Shown one piece after another: positions 12,406 to 22,480 of a stretch of 64,000 nucleotides of DNA. Position 1 is the stretch's first letter; every line of letters begins with the position of its first letter. The notes beneath the pieces were generated by a model. It was not told the DNA's origin. It made no database searches and saw only the letters and a program-made list of their open reading frames with translations. A program made the translations under genes and the position numbers. This DNA is from Lenzites betulinus (lineage: Eukaryota > Basidiomycota > Agaricomycetes > Polyporales > Polyporaceae), in contig JABYQU010000054.1 in assembly GCA_022264855.1 (NCBI GenBank), positions 124,001 to 188,000 of the forward strand. Direction: 5' to 3'.

Positions 12406-13478
12406 CTAGCAGCTCCCGAATACGTAACGGACGACATACCGGTCTCTGACAGCCTCTTGCCACCTCTGCAGCTTTGCAATTTCGTTCACCTGGAAGCCAA
12501 AGATGCGTGGCCGATACCTGTCTGCCTTCAGCGCGACGGTGGCCGTACTGGTCGCTTCGCCTACGCCCTCAGCTTGGGCCTCCTCTTCTCGAACACGCCT
12601 GCTGCGCCTGCTACCCTCGACGTCGGAACCTCGCGCTGGGATGCCAAGCTCGACTGGGCCGCTCTTCGGAGGAATGAGGTTGGGGTAGACCAGGAAGAGG
12701 AGATGGGGGAACGAGGTGCCGAAGTACGCGCCGTCGATAGAGCCGTGGCGGGAGGATTTGGGCGAGTAGATGTCCTCACACCGGCCGCAGTAGAGTTTCA
12801 CGGACTTCTCGTACGGCGCGTCGGTAAGACCAACTGGTAGAAGGGGTTGCGATTGGCAGAGCACACGTGGACAGCGACCGAAGTCTGCGCGTTTGTACTT
12901 CTCGAGCTGCGAGAAGGTGAATGGAGTGTGGGGCCATAGGATTTCAGAACGTACCATTTTCGCCAGACCCCGCGCGGTCACGATCCATCTCGAATGAATG
13001 AGACCATAGAGGAGACGAGCTTGGAGATCGAGGTTCCCGCGAAGGTCATCTTGGATCTCCTCGTCTGAGACATACGCAGTCAGACTTGTGAGGTGATTAA
13101 TGAGGATATTGTGACTCACCCAGGTTGTCCGTGATCATGTCCAACGCCTGAGCATAATGTTGCACTTCCGTGTTGAGACCTGTTAGGTTGAAGCGGTCGA
13201 GGATATAGTCTTCCTCGACTTCGCAGAAGTACTCGTTTCCCTTGGAAGACAAAAACCACGAGATCCACTGCAGCTTGCGTCAGAGATGATGGGTGATGTG
13301 AGTCTTTTGAAAGATGTACCGAGCTAGAGAACACTCAGAAAACGCGACCAGAAAGAAAGGTAAAAGCATGCGCCACCTACTTGGAATAATCAGAGCCGGA
13401 TCCGGTCGAGACGTCTTCCACTATGAACGAGTGGCATGAGATGAGAATTGATACGACTGCAAAGTTTTGATACTGACT
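12406..13478 (-). CDS. ckb1: casein kinase 2 regulatory (beta) subunit
   Basis: A six-exon model (13478; 13381..13420; 13320..13323; 13120..13267; 12955..13064; 12406..12906) gives 267 residues in one frame. It begins [13 protein letters not shown], followed by [17 protein letters not shown], the acidic loop [22 protein letters not shown], and a zinc-binding domain with the four expected cysteines in CPRVLC and [25 protein letters not shown] and RIFGFQV follow. CK2 beta dimerises through the zinc fold and tunes the catalytic subunits of this constitutive Ser/Thr kinase. An extra charged stretch of about 45 residues ([18 protein letters not shown] region) sits before RIFGFQV, where longer fungal homologues also vary. 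Two features are odd: the start codon is split A|TG by a 57-nt intron, and a 4-nt exon (CTCG) is needed to keep frame. The core call is secure; the two 5' exons are my inference. Confidence 0.92.
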
Positions 13479-13747
13479 GTTGTGTGAGGGGGGAGATGAA
13501 GGAGAAAGCAGGGACAAGCAGGGACCAGGAGGCTGATGGGCGGAGGCAAGGAGGAGCTAACCTTAACTAAGCGGGCAAGAAGAGCAGTCAATATGTCGAT
13601 TGACAGGTTATGTCGCTTCACTTGCTTATCTTATCTCGGTTACTATCAAACATTGACCTTCAGAGAGAAGTAAGTAAGTATTGCTATTAATAGTAGCCAC
13701 TAGATAGCAAGTCAGGTTAGGTTCATACATCCTGGAAGTGTACAACA

Positions 13748-14707
13748 ATGTCGCACAACCACTCACACGAGGGCTGCCACGACGAGAGCCACGGCGATGA
13801 CCATGGCCATCAGCATGGCCTCCCAGAGGACGTCGGGCATCGTGACAACCTGTATGCACGCATCGACCGCGCGAACGTCGTCGCGCTCAACGCCGAGGAG
13901 CCCGAGAAGGGCCCGGCGGTGGTGAAGCCTTGGGACCAGAGACTGGACGAGGATATCGTAGGGCATATCTCCCCGTAACAGCCCACAGTGACGCTTACCA
14001 GTCTTATACAGTACGTAGAGTCCGACGCGGATGATCAGCTGTGCGACCTTTGACGGTTGTCCATCGTGCCCATGATCCACTCACCACCTCAACGCGCAGG
14101 ATTATCAGAGTCCCGTTCACTGGTGCAGTGAAGCTGCGGGCACTCCTGCTCAAGGCAGGGCCCGCTGATCAAACGCCGGCGAAAGTTGCCTTGGTTTGTA
14201 CCGCAGCATCGACAGCCCAGACGCGCTGGCTAAGTGCCATCGTGCTGCTCTAGTTTCCCAATGTCGAGAACCTAGACTTCTCCGACATCGCCGACATGAA
14301 GCCCGTTCAGGAGTTCACGATCCCCCAAGGACGGGACATCGGCGAATATCATGTCATGTATGTCTGGCCTGGTCCGGCATCTCTCGTCAGAGCTAAATCA
14401 CATCGCTGATATTCTTGACGTATCCAGGCCAGCGAAGTTTCCGAATGTAACATCCGTTACGTTGTTCTTTCCTGCCGCACAGGGTGCAGACACGACGCGG
14501 GTGTATTATGTAGGTTTCCTCGGCCAGTGGAGCGAGGTCAGTACTTCGCGACTTGTCCGAAGCGCTGGATTGGATGTCTGGCTGACAAGTTGTGTGGTCT
14601 AGCGCAAATTCGAGCCGGTCATGACCGTATATGAATCAAAGCCCAATCTCGCGGATCACGACAAGATCCAAGGCATGACCGAGAATTGGAGTGCACCTGG
14701 GACCTAG
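13748..14707 (+). CDS. PITH domain-containing protein
   Basis: Six exons starting at 13748 and ending with TAG at 14705-14707 encode about 210 residues. Exon 1 (13748..13957) carries a His-rich N-terminus (MSHNHSHEGCHDESHGDDHG) and NLYARIDRANVVALN. Exon 2 (14012..14040) gives YVESDADDQL. Then come IIRVPFTGAVKLRALLLKAG, NVENLDFSDIADMKPVQEF and GADTTRVYYVGFLGQWSE. These are the conserved blocks of the PITH fold, also found at the C-terminus of thioredoxin-like TXNL1 and in human PITHD1, which binds or modulates the proteasome. The protein is short, cytosolic or nuclear by composition, and has no signal peptide or membrane helix. It is transcribed divergently from CK2 beta with 269 bases between start codons, so the two probably share a promoter region. 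Confidence 0.9.
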
Positions 14708-14934
14708 CTGGATACAGGCGGCCCAACGTATCAGCTTGCTAAGGGAGATGCGAAGAGAAGATGCAAAGCAAAACAACTCGTACTGTAAATTATTAATTAG
14801 TACTCACCCACGGTTACTCGACGATTTCTTGTTCCGCGGGACGCAATGTTCTGCAAACCAGAAGACAATACCATTGTACATTACAACACACAGCGATAGA
14901 AAGCAATTTGAACGAGCCTCATCCGCGACCTCCC

Positions 14935-17900
14935 CTACATCCCGCCCATGCCAGGATTAGGCCCCGCCCCGTCGGGACTCCTCTGCATGAACGACTGCAT
15001 CATCTCATAGCTCAACTGCGCAGCTCCCGCCGTTCCCGCACTGGGCGTGCGCCTATGCATCCCCTGCGCCGCGCCCGGTTGCATCCCGCCCATGCCCCCC
15101 ATACCGCCCATACCTCCCATCGTGCCAAAGTTCATTCCGCCCATCCCAGGCATACCCCCCATCCCCGGGATGTTCTGCTGTGGCGGAGCATTCTGGACCA
15201 TCCCGGGGGGCACGCCATTGTTGTTGGCCGCCCCGGCCGCGAACTGGCCGAGCATCGCCGTGACATTCGGGCCCCCGTTCTGCAGCCAGGGGTTGAACTC
15301 GCCCTGCCTCACGTTCATCATCGCTTGCTGTGCGCTCTGAGAGGGACCCGCCTGGGCCTGGAGTTGCTGTGTCGCCTGTTGGAGCGCCTGTTGCTGCTGC
15401 TGTTGCTGCTGTGCTTGTTGCTGTTGTACTTGTTGCTGTTGTTGGGCTTGCTGTTGGGCTTGCTGCTGGGCCTGCTGCTGAGCCTGTTGGGCCTGCTGTT
15501 GCTTTGCCGTGCGTTGCTGAAACATCTGCTTCAACCAGAACACCTTCTTATCCTGCGGCAGCTGCATAAACGCCGCCTGCTCCTTCTGGGACATGCCGGA
15601 TAGGACCGCGACGATGCTTGGAGGTAGGCCGCTGGGCGGGGCAGGCGGCGGGGCCGCGGCGTCCGGCGGCTTCGGCAACTCTGGCACGCCGCCAGGCAGC
15701 GGGAAGTAGGCTCCCGCGAGATGGCCGGCCTTGAGCACAAAAATGAGGATCCGGTTCTCCTGATCCTCAACCGTAGCACCCCATGACGCGATCGCGTACT
15801 GCGTATACATAGCGGTGATGAGTGCAGGTGCGAGGGGGGTGACTTCGTACAGGACTTACCAGGTTCTTCTCTGCGAGGAGACGGACGAGTGCGAGGTAGT
15901 GCTCCTGGTTCCCCTTCGGATCCGGGACCTGCGCATTTGCGCTGATCACCAACGGGACACACTTGTGTTGACTTAGCCACTGCTGTAGAATCGAAAGGGA
16001 AACGGCGCTGTTCCGTGACGGGGCCAGAGACAGGCTAGACGGCCACGAGCTGGCGTGTCTGGACGGACTGTTAGTGCCAGCATATCTCTGGATGCGCACG
16101 GGGACGTACATGTCGCTGTTGACTCCATGAATCGTTACCTGCGCGTGCACGTCCTTCCTGGCATGCGTCTCCGAGTCCGTCCCGCGCCATGACAACATCC
16201 CCACCCACGCGGTCTTTAGAGGTGGCTTGGGCGCAGAAGGTTTGTGCGATTGTGGTGCGGCTGCGCCGGGTACAACAGATTGTGCAGGAGGCTGAAGGTG
16301 GGCCTGCACCGCAGGTTGGGGCTGTACAGAGACCCCAGGGTGCGACGGCCTGTTTTTCTGCTCGAGTAGCTTCTGCATCTGCGCGGCCACCTCAGCAGGA
16401 ACATTCGGCGGGAGCTTAATACTATTAGGAGGCGCTGTGAGTTTCGGTGCAGCGGTCGGGGGGTTCGGGACGGGCGCTGGCGCTGCTGGTGCAACTGGCG
16501 CAGTCGGTGCTGCTGGTGCGGGTGCACTAGGCGCTCCCTGACGCGCTTGACCGAGCCTAGCAGCGAGATCTGTAGCAGTCTGGGCGGCGGTAGTATTCGC
16601 ATTCGCTGCCGCGGTAGCGGCGGCAGACTTCGCCATGGCCTCTTCTGCTTGAGCGGCGGCGGCAGCAGCGGCTTCCGGGTTGTTAGCATGATTTTGCCTT
16701 TGTTTCTTGTACCAGTCCAGCCGCTTCGCGATCTCGGCCCGTAACGTCACCGCAGCCTCGGTTCGACCCTGGCTCTCCATTTGCTTGGCGTGGGCCATTT
16801 GGACGCGCAGCGCCGATTCTATTTGGCGATATCGCTCGAGGAGGATTGCAGGCAGCGGGGGTTGTGAAGCAGACGTCGAAGCAATGGGGGCTGAGCTAGC
16901 GGGTGGTACGGCGGCTGGTGCGGCGGCCGGTCCTGGTGCGGATGCTGGTGCGAGTGCTGGTGCGGGAGCCGGCGGAACGGCGGGGGCGATAGACGGCGTC
17001 TTCGTGGTCGGCGCCGGGGTTGTGAAGGAGACGAGGCGGGCTTGGGGGTAACAACGGCAGGGGACTTCGCGGGCGACGAGAGCACTTTCGCGCGCTTTGC
17101 AATCTCGGGGCTGCGATCCACACTTCCTGGGCGCTTCGTGCCTACACAAGGATTGCATGAGTGCGGATATCTTTGGAGGAGATGTGGTGATTACCTTTCT
17201 GTGGGAACCCTGCTAGGCTCAGAGTGTGCGGTGAGCGGACCGGGAACCACGGGCTTTGTACGTTCCCTCCGACTGCCTGAAAGGTGTGGTTGTCAGCATG
17301 TCACAAGAGGAAGTGGCCGTAGAGGGTCTACCATGGCTTGCACTTTGGCTAGGTGAGGTACCGGTCGAAGCAGCATGGTGCTGTAATGAACTCCACGCTG
17401 CTAACGTTGAGCATGTATGGACATGTAACGCATGAGTACCACACACCTTCTTCAATTCTGTAGGCACAGCATCCCATGTCACTGAATCCAATGGTGGCGA
17501 CACATTCCATAGCGGCCGCTCAGCGGGGTCGGGGTGGGTGGTTGCAAGATGCAGAATATGACAGGCTAAGGGCTACTCGTTATATGTGGATGCAGCTACT
17601 ATCATATAAGTCAAACGACATACCTCCACTGATGTCTTCAGGAGGTCAAAGAGCTGATAACACATAATGTGAGCCGCGAATACATCGTGTGTGGCCAGGC
17701 ACTGGTGGCGGAAGACTTACCTCCAATGCAGCAACGAGCCCCTCCAAGGCTGCCATGCCGTAGCCATCCCCGCACCCTGTCTGACCTATACCGAGCTTCT
17801 GGGGATCGCCGCGCATGAGATTGACGATCTCCGTAGCGTTACCAAAGAAAACCTTGGAGAGCAGCGGTGTAGGCATGGTGTCTGCGGTTCCATAGCTCAC

Positions 17901-18140
17901 CACCGCGATCCGAAACTGCCTATAGGTAAGATTACAGGCTGAAACAATGTGCATGTTACACACCCAATGGGTTGCATGTAATTCGGCAAGCCGGTGGAAC
18001 AGTGGTATGATATACTCGGTGTTAACGTGTGACCACTCGGTTGCGAGCGCGAACGAAGATTCGATGACAAGTGCAATGGCCACTATATCGGGCATAGACC
18101 CCTGAGCCTTCGACATGGCTCGTGTGTCGTTGTAAGCCAA
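14935..18140 (-). CDS. MED25: Mediator complex subunit 25 (VWA domain plus C-terminal activator-binding region)
   Basis: A multi-exon gene of roughly 900 residues. The N-terminus is a von Willebrand A fold: PDIVAIALVIESSFALATEW, QFRIAVVSYGTADT, CGDGYGMAALEGLVAALE, HILHLATTHPDPAERPLWN, DSVTWDAVPTELKK and SPWFPVRSPHTLSLAGFPQK are the expected Med25 blocks in order. A long Pro/Ala-rich linker follows, containing ILLERYRQIESALRVQMAHA. Next is a region starting KTAWVGMLSWRG that matches the PTOV/activator-interacting fold, and ending with WGATVEDQENRILIFVLKAG. The C-terminus is a poly-Gln run (about 15371-15513) and GMGGM repeats. Med25 links transcription activators to the RNA polymerase II Mediator. 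Either ATG 18140 or 18116 could be the start; both are in frame just before the VWA fold. The gene is convergent with the PITH gene, 227 bases apart. Confidence 0.85.
15371..15513 (-). repeat. poly-glutamine CAG/CAA-type repeat in MED25
   Basis: Plus-strand CTG/TTG triplets encode an almost pure glutamine tract interrupted by Ala and Val on the minus strand. Mixed CAG and CAA codons suggest an older, partly stabilised tract. Confidence 0.85.
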
Positions 18141-18911
18141 TGCTCCAAGGTGTTCCTTGTAATGCCCTGAGGTTTTCCTTGTGAGGTTCTCCTGGTGGTT
18201 CGAGACGTCGAAAGTTGCAGAACAAAGCGCTGAGAACGGACGATATTGAGCTCAAGACGTGCTCTGTATCTGGAGGGTTGCGTGCCAGTAGCAATGTTAC
18301 CCGGAGGAAGGGAGGAGGAAGAGGAGGTAAGTGCTTTCGTGCGCGCCGCGCGGGCCATCGGCGTGCACCTGTACATCACGTGCTATCACGTGGCCAGCAC
18401 CGCGCCACTCGTTCAAGGTTGAAGATCCTCCGCAAGAAACTAGAGGCTGGTTTACGAGCCTAACAAAGCCCTATCGTTACGTCTCTGGCACCAAATTGAC
18501 AGATATCAATGCTACAAGGGAACGAGGGCGCCAAATCCAAATTGGCTTGACGTTGTAGATCAAACGGCGCCGGCGTCATAGCACCAATACAGCAGTACTG
18601 TGCTAATAGTACATTTGCGACAGTCCAGACATGGTATCATCAACCACCAGGTATGCTTAGAGGCTATGATACGCATATTGACCGTATATCCAAGACTACG
18701 ACGGATAAACAGCGTCGCTGCGTGTCCTGCCTAGCATCATCGGCGCTGCTCCTACGGCGAGATCATGCCTCGAGCTGCTTCCGTCGAGCGACACTAGTAG
18801 GGGCCAGTGTCTCCCAAAACTGGCGATCGCATGGTCCACGGGACTCAGGCAGCATATTGCAACGCCGTGCCTACGATCCGGAAAGCGAACGGTTGATCCT
18901 TCGCAGAGCCT
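18141..18911. other. intergenic region upstream of MED25
   Basis: 771 bases between MED25 and the 3' end of DUF6534 gene 3, both on the minus strand. Short frames only; nothing recognised. Confidence 0.55.
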
Positions 18912-21048
18912 TCACGTAGTATCTGCGCCGCATTCACTCGGGGGCTTCGGGTCGTCTGTGCCACCATCGTGTACCAACATATTACTCTAGAAGCAGTGGC
19001 AAAGAAGACGAATGAGTGGGCCGCACATCTCAGACGAAAACGTCGACAGACCTGTATGGTGGCGAATCGAAGCGTTGTCCCAGATGGTCCCTCTTCCGCA
19101 GAGGATTGGGTCGGCATGTACGGATCTCCATGGCTCCGCAGGAAGTCCGGAGAGTTCAACCTGGAGAAGAGTAAGTCTGTGTCGCAGACTGAGCTCTAAC
19201 GATGAATCTTACACGGCGAGGAGGGTATTAGCGTACACTATACGAGTAGTTGTTAGCGTTTGAGGCCAATGATTGGCATGTGAGGTGCTACGTACGCTTC
19301 GCGGTGCACTCGTTTACCCCATTAGCAATTGACGTGTACGGATATCGGAAGTCCTGGCGCCATGACCATGAGCAGGTCGCGATTCACGAGAGGCGATTGC
19401 TACCCACCACGATGAGCGAAACCAGCGTACCGATGCTAGCAGAGGACAGCGTGTTTAGTACCACGATGACAGACATACAGCACCCAATAATCCATACCAC
19501 GGCAGGATACCTAGTACGCACTCGTTAGCATGCGGCACAAGTACACACCAACAGCAACACATACCAGTGTGTGTAATGTACACGAGAACTGAATCAAGCC
19601 TCGTTCCCTTCTTACTGCAATGACCATGCATCAACTCAGTAACCCGGGCGGTGAAGCAGACATCGAAACACCTACATTCGAGTACCGTTGCTCGCGGTCC
19701 GAGGAAACGTGCGAGACCATCGAAGATAGTTGACGAGAAGCCCGGTGAGTATCCCGTCTGCGCCGAGAGTCACGCCCAGCCCGGTTTTCGACTTCCACCA
19801 CTGAACGTGTAGCTAAGTTGAGAACTTGAATCGAGCATCTTGAACAGCGAAACACCATACCGCAATGTCACGACCTGGAGCGGAGAATCTAAGACAACAA
19901 AGTCTTTAGCCGGGGCATACGCGAGAAATATGATAATATAGAACGAACGCTTCAGCGGTGGTGGCTAGGTTTCTGACCATCAGAACGGCCCATATGCTCC
20001 TGAGACGGCGCCGGACGTACCTATTGATATTCCAGCCTGGGCCAGCAAAAAGAGAAGCTACGCGAGCTCGCATCAGACTCCCTCTCTGATTCTGCGGTCA
20101 CTTACAGCAGGGACGACGACTATCCACGCTTTCCTGTTCACTGTGCAGCATGACATGAGCGCCCTGTGGCGTCCCTACCTGAGAAGATACCTACTGTACC
20201 AGATTCGGAACGCGAACAAGCTAGCAAGTAATGTCGATCACGGCTTTCCCCTAATATCGCAGTCGATAGAACGCACCTTTGGCAGAGGAGGACAATAGCA
20301 CTCTGATACGAAACCCCGATGAGACAACATATTTCTGACGAGGCTCGTAAAACCGGCAACTGACCATCGTAACCGGCAGTAGCTGCGCGTACCAGATCAG
20401 CGGGAGACAATCCAAAGGGAACCGCGCAGCATGCTCACATTCGCGGACCATACGCTGAGGATCAGCGCTGGCGGCTTGGCGTAGTTGCGGATGAGGTAGT
20501 AGTACCTGGAACGCCGCCGTGCGTCAGCCTCGCAGGTCCCAGCGTGCGTAATGCCCAACGGCGACGCAGAACATACACAGCGTGGATTGAGATCGCCGTA
20601 TGCCATATCTGCAAGATCCTGGACCGGAGCGAAGGCGGCGATCAGCACCGGCGTCATGCCCTCGGAATCAAAGAGGCGACTTGCATGACGAGTATGACCT
20701 GCACGAGGCGAACCGTCCCGTCAGCACCGATGCACACCCCGCACACCTACGCACAACACCCACCGTATACCGCACGAACACCGAATCGCTCTTGGACAGC
20801 GGCGTGCGCCGCGTGTAGTGATACCGGTACGCCTGGTGCAGGGTCAGCCCGAACAGCCTGCGGTGACATCGAGATGCCGCGGTCAGCGTTCAGCGTTACA
20901 AAACATGATGCTGAGCCAGTATAGACGACACGCACATGCACCCGAAACACGCCCCAATTAGCATGATCCCGTATGTGTTGCCGAGGGGAGGGAACGGCGG
21001 CGGGAGCGCCGCGCGCCTCTCGGCCAAAGCGCGCAGAAGCGGGTACAT
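18912..21048 (-). CDS. DUF6534-type seven-transmembrane protein, gene 3
   Basis: The start is at 21048 (first exon 20936..21048, MYPLLRALAERRAALPPPF) and the stop TGA is at 18912-18914. Landmarks are NTYGIMLIGACFGC, LFGLTLHQAYRYHYT, ILQIWHTAISIHAV, YYYLIRNYAKPP, SLFAFRIWYSR, WWKSKTGLGVTLGADGILTG, SVLVYITHTGILP and LYANTLLAVLNSPDF. The 16-nt exon (ATTAEA) and 13-nt exon (19498..19510) of the family are present. Two other introns have been lost compared with gene 1: the SVW-SAN block and LLFLLAQAGISI are each continuous here. The intron at 20619..20684 appears to use a GC donor (GCAAGT). Nothing in the reading frame suggests decay. The tail is shorter than in genes 1, 2 and 4. Function is unknown; a membrane sensor role is only a guess from topology. 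Confidence 0.82.
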
Positions 21049-22480
21049 GCTCAACGCAGGCAGGTGCAGGTGAGTATGGCTCCGAAGGTGGCGAAGCGGG
21101 CCTGCGCAAGTATCTTAAAGCCCCAGCAGGCTAGAGGTGCGAGCTGTGAGTCCAAACGTAAACACAACGTGGGATTCCGAGCATGTGTAGTAACGTACGT
21201 CTCGGGCCTAGAGCGCGCAACACGCTTTCTAGCAACCGCCAGTCGCCCGCAGTGACACTGACAGCGGGAGCAGCGGCAGGCGGACACAAACCGGGCAGCA
21301 CTGAGCACACCCGCCCCAGCACGCCTGCCCCGTGGTATATATACCACACCTCCGGTACCCACCACCAAGCCACGGGCGACGCCTCCCGCGCTCATCCGCC
21401 GGCAAAGCGCAGCACTGATGGAAGAGTCTCCGTCCAAGGATCTGCCCATTGCCGCGCATCCCCGTCCGCGCGCGTGCCCGGGCGGCCCTCCATGCAGCGC
21501 CCGCGAGCAGGGCAGGCGGAAGCAAAGCATGGCTCGCGACTCACCGGGCACCGAAGGGGGCCCTCCGGAGCCAAAACAGAATGCCGGCGGCTTGGGGTCA
21601 GGCTGATTTTGATGGGTGTTCGACACTGAGACTGCGCGTCGGCTGCCGCCATGGGCGGCGAGCACGGTGCGTGCGATCCGCGGTCGTCCGGGCCCATTCA
21701 GATTCATTCAGATTCGTGGGGCCTGTGGGGTCGGACTGGGGGTTGAATAAACGAGTGGAACCCGGCGGCGTTGTCAGGCACCGGGGGAGGGTGCCCGAGC
21801 TCTGAATCGATGCATTGAGGGAGGGCCGACCCCGCCGGCGGGAGTGAGCTGCGAGACACGCACACGCTGCACCTGGCAAGAACATGATGAGCATGTCGGC
21901 CTCGCTCGTTCCGAGCAACGTGTCACTGCGGCCACCAGTAGTCCCGATTTCACCGGAGGGACTGAGGGGGCTCACCTCACTTGCTCGATCTCCAGCTTGG
22001 ATGCGGTGCGCGATCAAAGTACCACGCCACGATGGCTGCAAAGCTGGCTTCAGGTCGCGCTGTGGAGGCTAGTAGTGGCGCGCTAGCGAGATCTATTCAA
22101 GATGATGGTGAAGATACGCTGGGCGCCCTACATAGACGAAGCAAGATCCCAAACTGTTGAACGCACCTGTTCGACGACAGTCGTAGATACACCGCCCATG
22201 AACACGCACTCACCTGCCGACCAAGCCAGCACCTCCTCAGGCCGCACGCGCACACAACGGTATTCATAACCCACTCGTACTCGTACACATCGCCATATAG
22301 ATATTGCCGACTAGACGGGAGGTATGTATCGTTCAGTCCGTGCACACAGCACCATGCGAGGAGAGAGCGCGACAAACAGATGCAGCGCTCGAGGTTAGAT
22401 GCCAACATACTATACTTACAACGGCACCGCGCGGGCGCGCGCGCACCACAGGACACAACACCGACAGCGCGCGGACGCAC
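21049..22480. other. intergenic region upstream of DUF6534 gene 3
   Basis: GC-rich stretch with overlapping spurious frames. It contains a 16-bp perfect palindrome with a TATATA core at 21332..21347, 284 bases upstream of the gene 3 start codon. Confidence 0.55.
21332..21347. promoter_or_regulatory. 16-bp perfect palindrome GTGGTATATATACCAC
   Basis: Perfect dyad in the upstream region of DUF6534 gene 3. The TATATA centre could serve as a core promoter element or a dimeric factor site; neither is shown. Confidence 0.4.
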
